In this document: positions 1 to 7,479 of the stretch, one piece after another
How positions within the stretch are numbered: the first letter of the stretch is position 1
Layout of the letters: every line of letters starts with the position of its first letter
The notes under the pieces: model-generated
Told to the model about the DNA's origin: nothing
The model's database searches: none
What the model saw: only the letters and a program-made list of their open reading frames with translations
Assembly: GCA_943367715.1 (NCBI GenBank)
Contig: CALRJY020000003.1
Span: forward strand, 186,001-250,000
Reading direction: 5' to 3'
DNA: 64,000 nt
Origin: JAEYXS01 sp943367715
GTDB taxonomy: Bacteria > Verrucomicrobiota > Verrucomicrobiia > Limisphaerales > JAEYXS01
Made by a program: the position numbers and the translations under genes

Positions 1-1
1 C

Positions 2-286
2 GAACGCGCTACTCTGAAAGCCATCGACCCGCGTACCGGCCAGATTCGCTGGGTGAACCAGCCGGTCGGCAATGGCGGCGTGCTTGTCGTCCGGGATCAA
101 CTCGTCGTACTGGGCGGCAATGGTCAGTTGCTGGCCGGCCCCGTCAGCGGCACCGGCTTCCAACCCAAGACCCGCGCGCAAATCCTCGGCGGCAAGACTT
201 GGACCGCCCCCGCCTTCGCCCACGGCAAGCTTTACGCCCGCAACGCCAAAGGCGAACTCGTGTGCATGGATATGGGCGCGCAGTAG
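2..286 (+). CDS. C-terminal end of a PQQ-type beta-propeller protein (5' partial)
   Basis: The window opens inside this gene; only the last 94 codons are seen, open from base 2 to a TAG. The visible part reads like propeller blades of the PQQ / quinoprotein-repeat kind: LKAIDPRTGQIRW fits the 'ALDxxTGxxxW' blade signature, and the later HGKLYARNAKGELVCMDM repeats the 'dGklyvrn..Gel.cld' pattern of a last blade. Such proteins are usually exported and often act as scaffolds or as quinoprotein-like enzymes; nothing here tells which. The N-terminus, any signal peptide and any active site lie outside the window. It is followed by a double-hairpin repeat and converges on the sigma-factor gene. Confidence 0.75.
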   Translation, partial: ERATLKAIDPRTGQIRWVNQPVGNGGVLVVRDQLVVLGGNGQLLAGPVSGTGFQPKTRAQILGGKTWTAPAFAHGKLYARNAKGELVCMDMGAQ

Positions 287-293
287 TTCTCGG

Positions 294-341
294 CAGTCCC
301 GCGAGGGACTTCCCGAAAATAGCCCCGCGATTTATCGCGGG
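294..341. repeat. Double-hairpin intergenic repeat (copy 1)
   Basis: Two perfect stem-loops lie side by side: AGTCCC/GGGACT (295-310) and CCCGCGAT/ATCGCGGG (324-341). The second stem and its flank GAAAATAGC recur in inverted orientation at 14878-14902. They lie just after the propeller gene and may also stop its transcript, but there is no clean T-run. Confidence 0.6.
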
Positions 342-354
342 AAAGACCCAAACC

Positions 355-396
355 AAAAAACCGGTGCCACCCGCCTTTTCAGGCTGATGACACCGG
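355..396 (-). terminator. Rho-independent terminator of the sigma-factor gene
   Basis: Read on the minus strand, the end of the sigma gene is followed by a hairpin with outer stem CCGGTG/CACCGG (361-396), an inner AGCC/GGC-type stem, and then a run of six T (360-355). Position and strand fit the gene ending at 438. Confidence 0.7.
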
Positions 397-437
397 CTGA
401 TGTTTGACTCGCTAAATTATTGCCGTCGCGCAGGCGC

Positions 438-1451
438 TTACGCGATGGCGCGCACGGCGTCTGCCTGTTCCATCATCTTGCGGAGCTTCAGCAGTGCCGA
501 GTTCTGCAACTGGCGGATGCGTTCGCGCGTCACGCCGAATTTCTTGCCCACTTCTTCCAGCGTGCGTTCCTTGCCGCCGTCCAGGCCGAAGCGGTAGCGC
601 AGGATGTTCGCTTCACGCGGATCCAGGTGCTTCACCAGATCCTTGATCATGCTCGTCAGCGTCTTCTTCTCGAGATCTTCGTAGGCATTGACGGCGCGCT
701 CATCTTGCACGAGGTCGCCCATCACGTTGCTTTCGTCCTCGCCGATCGGCTGATCGAGGGAAGCCGGACGCATCGCGGCCAGGCGCATCAGGCGGACGCG
801 GCGGGTCTTGATGCCCATCTCTTCGCTCACCTCTTCATCCGAAGGCTCATGACCCAGTTCTTCCGTCAGGCGCGTCACCACACGGCGCATCTTGGCGATC
901 TTGTCCACCATGTGCACGGGCAGGCGGATGGTCTTAGACTGGTTCGCCAACGCGCGCTTGATAGATTGCTTGATCCACCAGGCGCTGTAAGTGGAGAACT
1001 TCGCGCCCTTGGCCGGGTCGAAGCGTTCCACCGCCTTCATCAGGCCGATGTTGCCTTCATTGATCAGGTCCAGCAGCGGCAGGCCGAAATCTTCATAATC
1101 CCGCGCGATCTTCACGACGAGGCGGAGGTTGGATTTGATCATGCGCTCCCGGGCGGCCTCGTCACCTTTTTTGATCAGCGCGGCCAGATCGATCTCGTCT
1201 TGCGCCGTCAGCAATTTGGTCTCGCCCACTTCGCGCAGGTAAAGGGTGTAGGCCGTGCGCGGCTCATACTCGGTATGTGTCGGCTGGGCCGGTTCCGGCG
1301 TCCGCTCGACTTTCATCTCGGCCTCCGCCATGGCGGGCACAGTGGCAATCTTGATGGTGACCGGTAGCGCCGGATTGGTCGTCGTACGCAAGGTCACCAC
1401 TTGGCGACGCGTGGTGCGGACGGAGCGGGAGCGGGTGGTGGCGAGTTTCAT
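438..1451 (-). CDS. RNA polymerase sigma-70 factor, group 2 (RpoD/RpoS-like)
   Basis: A 337-residue sigma factor that directs RNA polymerase to promoters. Region 1.2 is near residues 66-100, and region 2 near 103-180 has the core-binding and -10 elements (IKSNLRLVVKIARDY, GLMKAVERFDPAKG, FSTYSAWWIKQSIKRALANQ). Region 3 covers about 185-250, and region 4 about 272-330 ends in the -35 helix-turn-helix TLEEVGKKFGVTRERIRQLQ. Region 1.1 and the long non-conserved insert of primary RpoD are missing; the first 60 residues are basic and Pro/Thr-rich instead. That layout and the length point to a group-2 (alternative, RpoS/SigB-like) factor rather than the housekeeping one. The start at 1451 is the longest choice; an internal Met at residue 41 is possible. 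It is transcribed divergently from the CarH-like regulator across 269 bp. Confidence 0.92.
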   Translation of the reverse strand: MKLATTRSRSVRTTRRQVVTLRTTTNPALPVTIKIATVPAMAEAEMKVERTPEPAQPTHTEYEPRTAYTLYLREVGETKLLTAQDEIDLAALIKKGDEAARERMIKSNLRLVVKIARDYEDFGLPLLDLINEGNIGLMKAVERFDPAKGAKFSTYSAWWIKQSIKRALANQSKTIRLPVHMVDKIAKMRRVVTRLTEELGHEPSDEEVSEEMGIKTRRVRLMRLAAMRPASLDQPIGEDESNVMGDLVQDERAVNAYEDLEKKTLTSMIKDLVKHLDPREANILRYRFGLDGGKERTLEEVGKKFGVTRERIRQLQNSALLKLRKMMEQADAVRAIA

Positions 1452-1677
1452 GTGTTGATTTCCAGATTAAGGGTTTCAGCCTGCGTGTGTGTTTTACGTC
1501 CTAAAATGTGACCGTCTGATGATTAGTCGGGGAAAATATACCGTTCGTTCAATTATTCTCTTGGTTATGCGTTTACCCGATGTTTTTCACTTCTTAACTG
1601 CCTCTGTTTTAAGGTTTAGAGCCAACTTCACTCACTTATTCCCAACCTGCTCTAAACCTCATTCATTCTCTGACAGC

Positions 1678-1705
1678 TTGTGTTTGTCTAACTATTGTCT
1701 ATATT
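1678..1705 (+). promoter_or_regulatory. Candidate promoter/operator of the CarH-like gene with 11-bp-spaced repeats
   Basis: Two identical TTGTCTA heptamers start at 1684 and 1695, exactly 11 bp apart; on the other strand each reads TAGACAA. They sit within a possible promoter: TTGTGT at 1678-1683, a 16-bp spacer, TATATT at 1700-1705, and the ATG at 1721. CarH-type B12 regulators bind 11-bp-spaced direct repeats that overlap promoters, so this is a reasonable autoregulatory operator. The assignment is by position and spacing only. Confidence 0.4.
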
Positions 1706-1720
1706 TTCTAACTGCAGCCT

Positions 1721-2701
1721 ATGGCACTGCTATTTCCTATCCAAGTGGTCTCCCGGAGAACCGGTCTTACCCAGCACCTTATCCGTGCGTGGGAGAAACG
1801 CTATGGGGCAGTTTCCCCACGGCGCACCGTCACTAACCGCCGTCTCTACACCGACCACGAGATAGCCAGACTGCATCTGTTATGCCAATTGACCCAAGCG
1901 GGTCATCCCATCAGCAGCATCGCCCGCCTTCCCTTGGAAGAACTGCGCTCACTCTTCGGCCAAATGCAATCTTCTGAGGCCGAGACCAGTGTTGCGACAC
2001 CCTCGCCACGCCCACTGTCACCTGCCGTCTCGGAAGCTTTTATCGTGCAATTTGTCGAAGAAGCACTGGTTGCAATTTGCAAATTGAACGATTCCGCCCT
2101 TGAAAATTTATTAAACCGTGCTGCGCGTGAATTGGGTCACCCGGAACTGCTGCAAACTGCCATTGCACCTTTGGTGCAACGGATAGGCGATCAATGGGAA
2201 AGCGGCCGCCTCCAAGTCGTCCACGAACACTTCGCTTCCTCCGTCCTCCGCACGTTTCTGGGGACCGCCGCTAAAGCGTCCGCTCTTCCGGAAGCCGCCC
2301 CCGTCCTGGTTGTGGCTACGCCTGTCGGCCAATTCCATGAGCTGGGTGCCGTGCTGGTCGCCGCCGTCGCCAGCAACAAAGGCTGGCGCGTCAAATATCT
2401 CGGCACGAACCTCTCCGCCACCGAGATCAGCTCGGCAGCCATCCAATGTCAGGCGCGCGCCGTAGGGCTCAGCTTGGTATATCCCGCGCACGATCCGCAC
2501 CTGCCCGCAGAACTCCTCGCGTTGCGAAACTCTCTCCCCGCGACAGTGCCGTTGCTTGTCGGCGGTCGCGCCGCCGCTTCTTATATGGACACCCTGGTGT
2601 CCATCCACGCGCTGCTCCTCACCGAGATTCCCTTGCTCTGCCGCAAGCTCGATGAACTCCGTGGTGACGCCCCCTTCACCCGTCTGCGCGGAATGGAATA
2701 A
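1721..2701 (+). CDS. MerR-family regulator with B12-binding light-sensor domain (CarH/LitR-like)
   Basis: A 326-residue regulator with three parts. Residues about 5-75 are a MerR winged helix (IRAWEKRYGAVSPRRT, RLYTDHEIARL). Residues about 105-185 are the helical cap of B12 photoreceptors, and about 193-315 the Rossmann-like cobalamin-binding domain. The marks of light-sensing CarH proteins are present: the W-x9-EH motif (Trp159, Glu169, His170) and the GQFHELG loop with His206, the residue expected to ligate cobalt. In known CarH proteins adenosylcobalamin holds a DNA-bound tetramer in the dark, and light breaks it and frees the promoter. It is followed after 5 bp by an SRPBCC gene and faces a sigma-factor gene, so sigma or stress genes are plausible targets. 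No carotenoid or photolyase gene is in the window. Confidence 0.85.
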   Translation: MALLFPIQVVSRRTGLTQHLIRAWEKRYGAVSPRRTVTNRRLYTDHEIARLHLLCQLTQAGHPISSIARLPLEELRSLFGQMQSSEAETSVATPSPRPLSPAVSEAFIVQFVEEALVAICKLNDSALENLLNRAARELGHPELLQTAIAPLVQRIGDQWESGRLQVVHEHFASSVLRTFLGTAAKASALPEAAPVLVVATPVGQFHELGAVLVAAVASNKGWRVKYLGTNLSATEISSAAIQCQARAVGLSLVYPAHDPHLPAELLALRNSLPATVPLLVGGRAAASYMDTLVSIHALLLTEIPLLCRKLDELRGDAPFTRLRGME

Positions 2702-2706
2702 ATCGC

Positions 2707-3177
2707 ATGAGTCAAATCTTCACCACCGCGCTCTGGCTGCCCTTGAAGCCCGCGGAGATTTTCCCCTTCTTCGCCGATGCCGCGAATCTCGAAGCCATCA
2801 CGCCACCGTGGGTCAGCTTCCACACGCTTACGCCTTCACCCATTGAGATGCGTGTCGGCGCTCTCATCGACTATCAACTCAAGATCCACGGCATCCCCGT
2901 GAAATGGCGCACGCACATCAAAGCTTGGGAACCGCCCTATCGATTCGTGGATGAACAAATCCGTGGCCCATATCGTAAATGGATCCACGAACACACCTTC
3001 GTGGAAAAAGACGGCGGCACCCTCTGTTCCGATCGCGTGGAATACGCCGTCCCCGGCGGCTGGCTCATCGATAAACTCTTCGTGCGATCGGATGTGGAAA
3101 AGATTTTCGCCTATCGCCGTGAACGGCTGGAAGCGCTGCTCTTGCCCCATCCCCCACTCGGCAAAGCAGTGGCGTGA
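2707..3177 (+). CDS. SRPBCC-fold (START/Bet v1-like) ligand-binding protein
   Basis: A 156-residue protein without signal peptide. The opening pattern 'tt.lwlPlkpaEIFpFFADAANLEAITPPWVSF' is the start of the SRPBCC family often annotated as cell-division-inhibitor-like or CDP-paratose-epimerase-linked, followed by YQLKIHGIPVKWRTHI and GPYRKWIHEHTF, which form the beta-grip around a hydrophobic cavity. The ligand is unknown. It begins 5 bp after the CarH-like regulator, so the two are surely co-transcribed; from general knowledge, LitR/CarH neighbourhoods often carry an SRPBCC gene. Its TGA stop directly abuts the stop of the flavoprotein gene coming from the other strand. Confidence 0.8.
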   Translation: MSQIFTTALWLPLKPAEIFPFFADAANLEAITPPWVSFHTLTPSPIEMRVGALIDYQLKIHGIPVKWRTHIKAWEPPYRFVDEQIRGPYRKWIHEHTFVEKDGGTLCSDRVEYAVPGGWLIDKLFVRSDVEKIFAYRRERLEALLLPHPPLGKAVA

Positions 3178-4362
3178 TCACACGAATTCACCCGCCGCAT
3201 GTCCCGAGGCCCACGCCCACTGAAAATTATATCCGCCCAGCCAGCCCGTCACATCCACCACTTCACCGATGAAATAAAGCCCCGGCACCTTGCGCGACTC
3301 CATCGTCTTGGAGGACAGCTCGTCCGTATCGATGCCCCCCAGCGTCACCTCTGCCTTCACGTAACCCTCCGTCCCGCTCGGCTGGATCGTCCAGTTCTGC
3401 AAGCGCGTCCCGATGGCTTCCAGCTCCGACAGCTTGAAATGCTTCACCGGTTTCACCAATTGATTCTGCGCGCACCACGCATGCGCGAAGCGTCTCGGCA
3501 CATATTGGCTGAGGAAATTCGGCAGCTCCCGCGCATCGCTCTTGTTCGCCACCAGCAAATCCTTCGCCGACTGATCCGGCAGCATGTTGATGGTGATGGG
3601 ATCGTTCTCTCCGCGATACGACGACACCTGCAAAATCGCCGGTCCTGTGATGCCGCGATGTGTGAATAGGATATTCTCACGAAATGATTTCCCATTCGCC
3701 GTCGTGATCGTATCCACCGAGAGTCCGCTCAACTCCGCATACGCGCGCAAATCCTGCTCATTGAACTTCAGCGGCACCAATCCTGGATGACGCGGCAATA
3801 CCTTCAACCCAAACTGCTCCGCCAGCCGATACCCGAAGTCCGAGACGCCTAAGTTCGGAAAAGAAAGCGCGCCACACGCGATCACCAGTGAATCCGCCTC
3901 ATACACACCCTGATTAGTCTGCACCTGAAAACTCACGTTCTTCTGCACGCCCGTCACCTTGCAGTTCAATCGCAGATCCACCCCTGCCCACTCGCACTCC
4001 GTCAGCAGCATGTCCACGATCTCCTTCGAGCTGGTATCGCAGAACTGCTGCCCCAACTTCTTCTCGTGATACGCGATGCCATGTCGCTCCACCATCCCGA
4101 TGAAATCCTTCGGCTTGTACCGCGCCAGCGCGGACTTCATGAAGTGCGGATTGTGCGAGATGTAATTATCCGGCCCTGCACCGAGATTCGTGAAATTGCA
4201 GCGCCCACCACCGGAGATAAGGATCTTCTTCCCTGGCCGTTCATTATGCTCCAGTACCCGCACCGAACGGCCCCGCTGCCCGGCCGTGATCGCACACATC
4301 AAGCCCGCCGCACCGGCCCCGATGACCAGCACGTCCGTCTTCATGTTATCCAGCTTGCTCAC
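3178..4362 (-). CDS. HI0933/YhiN-family FAD-dependent oxidoreductase
   Basis: A 394-residue soluble flavoprotein. The N-terminal dinucleotide-binding motif VLVIGAGAAGLMCAI (residues about 10-24) is followed by KKILISGGGRCNFTN, the hallmark of the HI0933 (BaiN/YhiN/YtfP) family. The C-terminal FAD motif GLYFIGEVVDVTGWLGGYNFQWAWASGHAAG is also complete. The length is normal. Substrates are poorly defined for this family; one branch contains a bile-acid reductase, which should not be transferred here. Two starts are possible, Met1 and Met7. It converges on the SRPBCC gene with no spacer between the two stop codons. Confidence 0.88.
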   Translation of the reverse strand: MSKLDNMKTDVLVIGAGAAGLMCAITAGQRGRSVRVLEHNERPGKKILISGGGRCNFTNLGAGPDNYISHNPHFMKSALARYKPKDFIGMVERHGIAYHEKKLGQQFCDTSSKEIVDMLLTECEWAGVDLRLNCKVTGVQKNVSFQVQTNQGVYEADSLVIACGALSFPNLGVSDFGYRLAEQFGLKVLPRHPGLVPLKFNEQDLRAYAELSGLSVDTITTANGKSFRENILFTHRGITGPAILQVSSYRGENDPITINMLPDQSAKDLLVANKSDARELPNFLSQYVPRRFAHAWCAQNQLVKPVKHFKLSELEAIGTRLQNWTIQPSGTEGYVKAEVTLGGIDTDELSSKTMESRKVPGLYFIGEVVDVTGWLGGYNFQWAWASGHAAGEFV

Positions 4363-4461
4363 GCGCCGTTGATAAAAACCGCTCGCCCGCCTGAAATCGA
4401 CACTATTTCACCGATTCATCCCTCCTTGAGCATTTCCGCACAAACCTCTATTCTCCACCTC

Positions 4462-4647
4462 ATGGCCAATGCAGACCACCAGCAGCCATCACCGAGCCAA
4501 CCCGGAGAAATTCCCGTCGACGCCTGCGATGTCGCTGGTGAATATTGGCGCTGGTGTCCCCGCTGCGGCACCGAGCTGCACAACGAGAAATGCAAACTCC
4601 GCTGCCCCAAGTGCCACTACTTCATGAGCTGCTCGGATTTTGATTGA
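4462..4647 (+). CDS. Small zinc-ribbon protein (61 aa)
   Basis: The start is the ATG at 4462, giving 61 residues; a longer reading frame upstream is antisense to the flavoprotein gene and is not convincing. The C-terminal half has paired cysteines in zinc-ribbon spacing, CPRCG then C-x3-RCPKC and a final Cys, typical of a small metal-binding knuckle. The N-terminal 28 residues are polar and probably flexible. Function unknown; similar mini zinc ribbons occur as stand-alone proteins in many bacteria. Confidence 0.65.
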   Translation: MANADHQQPSPSQPGEIPVDACDVAGEYWRWCPRCGTELHNEKCKLRCPKCHYFMSCSDFD

Positions 4648-4712
4648 GTCGGAAGCACACGCTGCCCATGAAATGTGATTGCGGAAATGTTTGTGGAATT
4701 TAGCCTGTTGGT

Positions 4713-4946
4713 ATGATCAGGAAGGTCATCAAAATAGGGGGAGAGCATGGCGTAGTTATCAACGCCACCTTGCTGAAAGCAATGAACCTGAAGGTCGGTG
4801 ACAAAGTGCATGTCACCGTGCAGACAGACGGGGCCATTCGTGTCACTCCCATACGTTCGCCCTTGGAACCGAGCATTGCGGCTTCCATGGCCAAACAGGT
4901 TATAAAGGAGAATTCCGAAGTGTTTCGCCGCTTGTCGAAAATGTGA
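4713..4946 (+). CDS. AbrB/MazE/SpoVT-family DNA-binding protein, orphan antitoxin-like
   Basis: A 77-residue protein with the swapped-hairpin AbrB fold: IRKVIKIGGEHGVVINATLLKAMNLKVGDKVHVTVQTDGAIRVTPI is the usual 'v.k.GnS.gv.iP..lL..l.lk.GD.v.v...dg.i.i.P' pattern, followed by a helical tail that in MazE-type antitoxins wraps the toxin. No toxin gene (MazF, Doc, PIN) lies on either side: upstream is a zinc-ribbon gene and downstream, after 68 bp, a HEAT-repeat gene. It is therefore an orphan antitoxin or a stand-alone regulator. Confidence 0.75.
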   Translation: MIRKVIKIGGEHGVVINATLLKAMNLKVGDKVHVTVQTDGAIRVTPIRSPLEPSIAASMAKQVIKENSEVFRRLSKM

Positions 4947-5014
4947 ATAGCCATTTGGATTCACAAACAAATGCTCGTGTGAAGCTCTTCCCTGCGCCAG
5001 CATGAGAGCAGTCC

Positions 5015-6175
5015 ATGGAGAACCTTTCATCAACAGCAAAGCGGAAGTTGAAGATCGCCTGCCTGGTTGCTGGCGGGCTGGCGCTGATATTATTTCTCAC
5101 ACTTCGTTCCCACGAACCTGTTTATCAAGGCAAGGCATTGAGCGAGTGGCTGGAAGCCTTGGATCACAGTCTGCCAAGTTATAATAATGAGAGCAGCGGG
5201 AAAGCCGAGGAAGCTATCCGTCAAATGGGAGCTGGCGCAGTGCCTCGTCTGGAGGCCATGTTGCAGACGAAGGACAGCGCATGGCGGCAGTTTTTCGTGG
5301 CCAACCCGACCTTGTTGAAACGACTCGGCCTCAAAGGGCCGTTGAAGCTCGACAACTTTCATTGGCGGGCGGCGCGTGGAGTGGAGCTGATCGGGCCTCC
5401 TGCGAAAGCAACTATTGATGAACTCGTCGCCATTTTTAACACCGCAAATTCGCGGGCGCGCGTCCGCGCTTTGATGGCCTTGGATGAGGTGGGATTGGAG
5501 GATGCGGAAATGCTGCGTTTACTTCGGAAGGCGCTGCATGACCCCAATGACGATCTGGTCAATACGGCGTGCATAATTCTTGCTGAGCGGAAATCTCACG
5601 TGCCATTGGTGGTGCCGGAGCTTACTGCCCTGTTGCAAAGCCCGCATGCGCAAACGCGCGAGCTGGCGTTGGCAGTGTTGATCATGACCCAGACGACCAA
5701 CAGCTATCTCAAGCCATTCGTGCTCAAACAGCTTGGCGGAAAAAATGCGAACAGCCGTATGGGAGGAGCGTTTCTATTAAGTAAACTCGACATCGCGGCA
5801 GTGGATAAGCAAACGGAACTCACCAAGCTGCTGACTGATCGAGATGCGGCGGTGCGACGTGAGGCAACGAATCAGTTGAGTGAAATCAACGGCAAGCTTG
5901 CTGAGGAGAAAACCATCGAAGCAAAAGGCAGGCGCGCGGACGTTCTGCTGCCAGATGCACTGGATTATTACCGGAAGATCATCGGCAAGAAAGTCGAAGT
6001 AAGGGCTGACCTCAGCACGTTACGGAATCTAGCGATCGGCATCCTGGAAGGAGTGCCGAACGAGGTGGCGGCAAAAATGCTCGAGACGACATTGAAGGAA
6101 GAAGCGGAATTGATTTTTCATCACCTTGAAGATGGCAGCGTGCTCATCCGAAACAGTCGCCAGCCAGCGCCCTGA
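5015..6175 (+). CDS. Membrane-anchored HEAT-repeat protein, paralogue 1
   Basis: A 386-residue protein with a basic N-terminus and one membrane segment at about residues 13-30 (IACLVAGGLALILFLTL), so most of it should face the periplasm or outside. The rest is helical HEAT/PBS-lyase-like repeats (for example ATIDELVAIFNTANSRARVRALMALDEVG, then DPNDDLVNTACIILAERKSHVPLVVPELTALLQSP). These form a curved scaffold for protein binding. No catalytic motif is seen. It is followed after 10 bp by a paralogue sharing the N-terminal motif YQGK.LSE and the EAAIRQMG.GAVP segment, which points to a tandem duplication. Confidence 0.8.
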   Translation: MENLSSTAKRKLKIACLVAGGLALILFLTLRSHEPVYQGKALSEWLEALDHSLPSYNNESSGKAEEAIRQMGAGAVPRLEAMLQTKDSAWRQFFVANPTLLKRLGLKGPLKLDNFHWRAARGVELIGPPAKATIDELVAIFNTANSRARVRALMALDEVGLEDAEMLRLLRKALHDPNDDLVNTACIILAERKSHVPLVVPELTALLQSPHAQTRELALAVLIMTQTTNSYLKPFVLKQLGGKNANSRMGGAFLLSKLDIAAVDKQTELTKLLTDRDAAVRREATNQLSEINGKLAEEKTIEAKGRRADVLLPDALDYYRKIIGKKVEVRADLSTLRNLAIGILEGVPNEVAAKMLETTLKEEAELIFHHLEDGSVLIRNSRQPAP

Positions 6176-6185
6176 CGAACGTGCA

Positions 6186-7343
6186 ATGAGGAAATTATCA
6201 TCACGCAGGAAGAAGCTCGCGCTCGCAGGGTGCGGAGTGATGTTCGTTTTGTTTCTCGTCTTCCGTTCCACTGAGCCGACTTATCAGGGCAAAACGTTGA
6301 GTGAGTGTTTGGTGGCGCAAGACGCGAGCCTGCCGGGTTATTCGGAGAAGTTGGATAAGGAGGCCGAGGCAGCTATTCGTCAGATGGGGGCCAAGGCGGT
6401 GCCGCATCTGGTAGCGATGCTTCGGGCGGAGGATACGGCTTGGCGGGCGTGGCGTATCTACCTGTGCCAAAAACTGGATTGGTTGTATCTCAAAGTGCCT
6501 CCCGATACGGCGCATCTACACTGGCAAGGCTGGGTGGGGTTGGGCATTCTCGGTCCCGAGGCCAAGGCAGCCATTCCCGACCTGTTGATGCTTCTCACAG
6601 ATCCCGATGAAGAGTTTAGAGAGCGGGCGATTGGTTTGCTGGATGATGTCGGCTTGGAGCATGTGGAGATGATCCCGATTTTGCGACGTGCACTAGCGGA
6701 TGATTCTGAGCGCGTTGTCTATGAGGCGTTGCATATCTTGATCAAACGAGGTGCGGCTGCACGATCTGCGGTCCCTGGTATCATCACTTTGCTCTCGCAT
6801 CCGGATCACAACGTGCGGCGGGAGGCGATGATGGCGCTGCTGACCATCTCCACGCAGGAACCGGAGAAACTGGTGGAGTTGTTGAAAAATCAGTTCGATG
6901 ACAGCCACGGGATGGTGCGGGGAAATGCGATGGTGCAATTCGCCCAACGGGAACCGGACGCTGACGTGAGGCGAAAAGAGACCTCCCGGTTTCTGACTGA
7001 TCCAGATGCGTCGGTGCGGTTCAAGGCGACGAATCTGGTGAATAATGTCTCCATTCAATGGTCTACCAATGCAGTAGAATGTGCCTTCAACGACACCATC
7101 GTGGAAGACTTGCTTTATGTTTGGCAGCGTAATTGCGGCGGAAAGTTTCAGCTCGCTCCCGGATTGCAGATGAACACGTGGATCTGTCTGGATACCTTTG
7201 GCCCCATGCCCAAGGAAGAAGGTTTCCGATTGTTGGAGGCGGTTCTAAAGGAGCAGGCGGGCTTTGATTTTAAAATGCTGACCAATGGGGTGACACTGGT
7301 GACGCAAGGGGTGATTCCGTCGCCGCCGAAGAAGAAGCCTTAG
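6186..7343 (+). CDS. Membrane-anchored HEAT-repeat protein, paralogue 2
   Basis: The start is taken at the ATG at 6186 (385 aa), which gives MRKLSSRRKK followed by one membrane helix (about residues 10-26); a longer frame would overlap the preceding gene by 50 bp. The layout is the same as the upstream paralogue: anchor, TYQGKTLSE motif, then a series of HEAT-like repeats (IPDLLMLLTDPDEEFRERAIGLLDDVGLEHV; VPGIITLLSHPDHNVRREAMMALLTIS). It ends with a similar C-terminal helix (EGFRLLEAVLKEQ). Probably a surface scaffold protein; partner unknown. The 136 bp after it hold nothing convincing. Confidence 0.8.
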   Translation: MRKLSSRRKKLALAGCGVMFVLFLVFRSTEPTYQGKTLSECLVAQDASLPGYSEKLDKEAEAAIRQMGAKAVPHLVAMLRAEDTAWRAWRIYLCQKLDWLYLKVPPDTAHLHWQGWVGLGILGPEAKAAIPDLLMLLTDPDEEFRERAIGLLDDVGLEHVEMIPILRRALADDSERVVYEALHILIKRGAAARSAVPGIITLLSHPDHNVRREAMMALLTISTQEPEKLVELLKNQFDDSHGMVRGNAMVQFAQREPDADVRRKETSRFLTDPDASVRFKATNLVNNVSIQWSTNAVECAFNDTIVEDLLYVWQRNCGGKFQLAPGLQMNTWICLDTFGPMPKEEGFRLLEAVLKEQAGFDFKMLTNGVTLVTQGVIPSPPKKKP

Positions 7344-7479
7344 GATAGATTTTTTGGTGACGCCAAGACCAGACGTGTCGGACGAAGCTTATTGAGAATG
7401 GCACACTCGAAGTCCGGCAAGGCAGAAAACCTTTACCGTATGACTTTCGCAAGCAATTGGAGGTCCGCAATAAAAAGCC

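Noticed and set aside
420..1367. 315-codon open frame antisense to the sigma factor
   Set aside because: The sigma factor is unmistakable on the other strand; the antisense product is an Ala/His/Arg-rich shadow.
4713..6175. AbrB-like gene plus first HEAT gene as a toxin-antitoxin pair
   Set aside because: The HEAT protein is large, membrane-anchored and duplicated; nothing toxin-like is visible and a 68-bp gap separates them.
7344..7479. Short open stretch reading LIENGTLEVRQGRKPLPYDF
   Set aside because: No start codon in frame and too short to assign; could be a gene remnant but there is no support.
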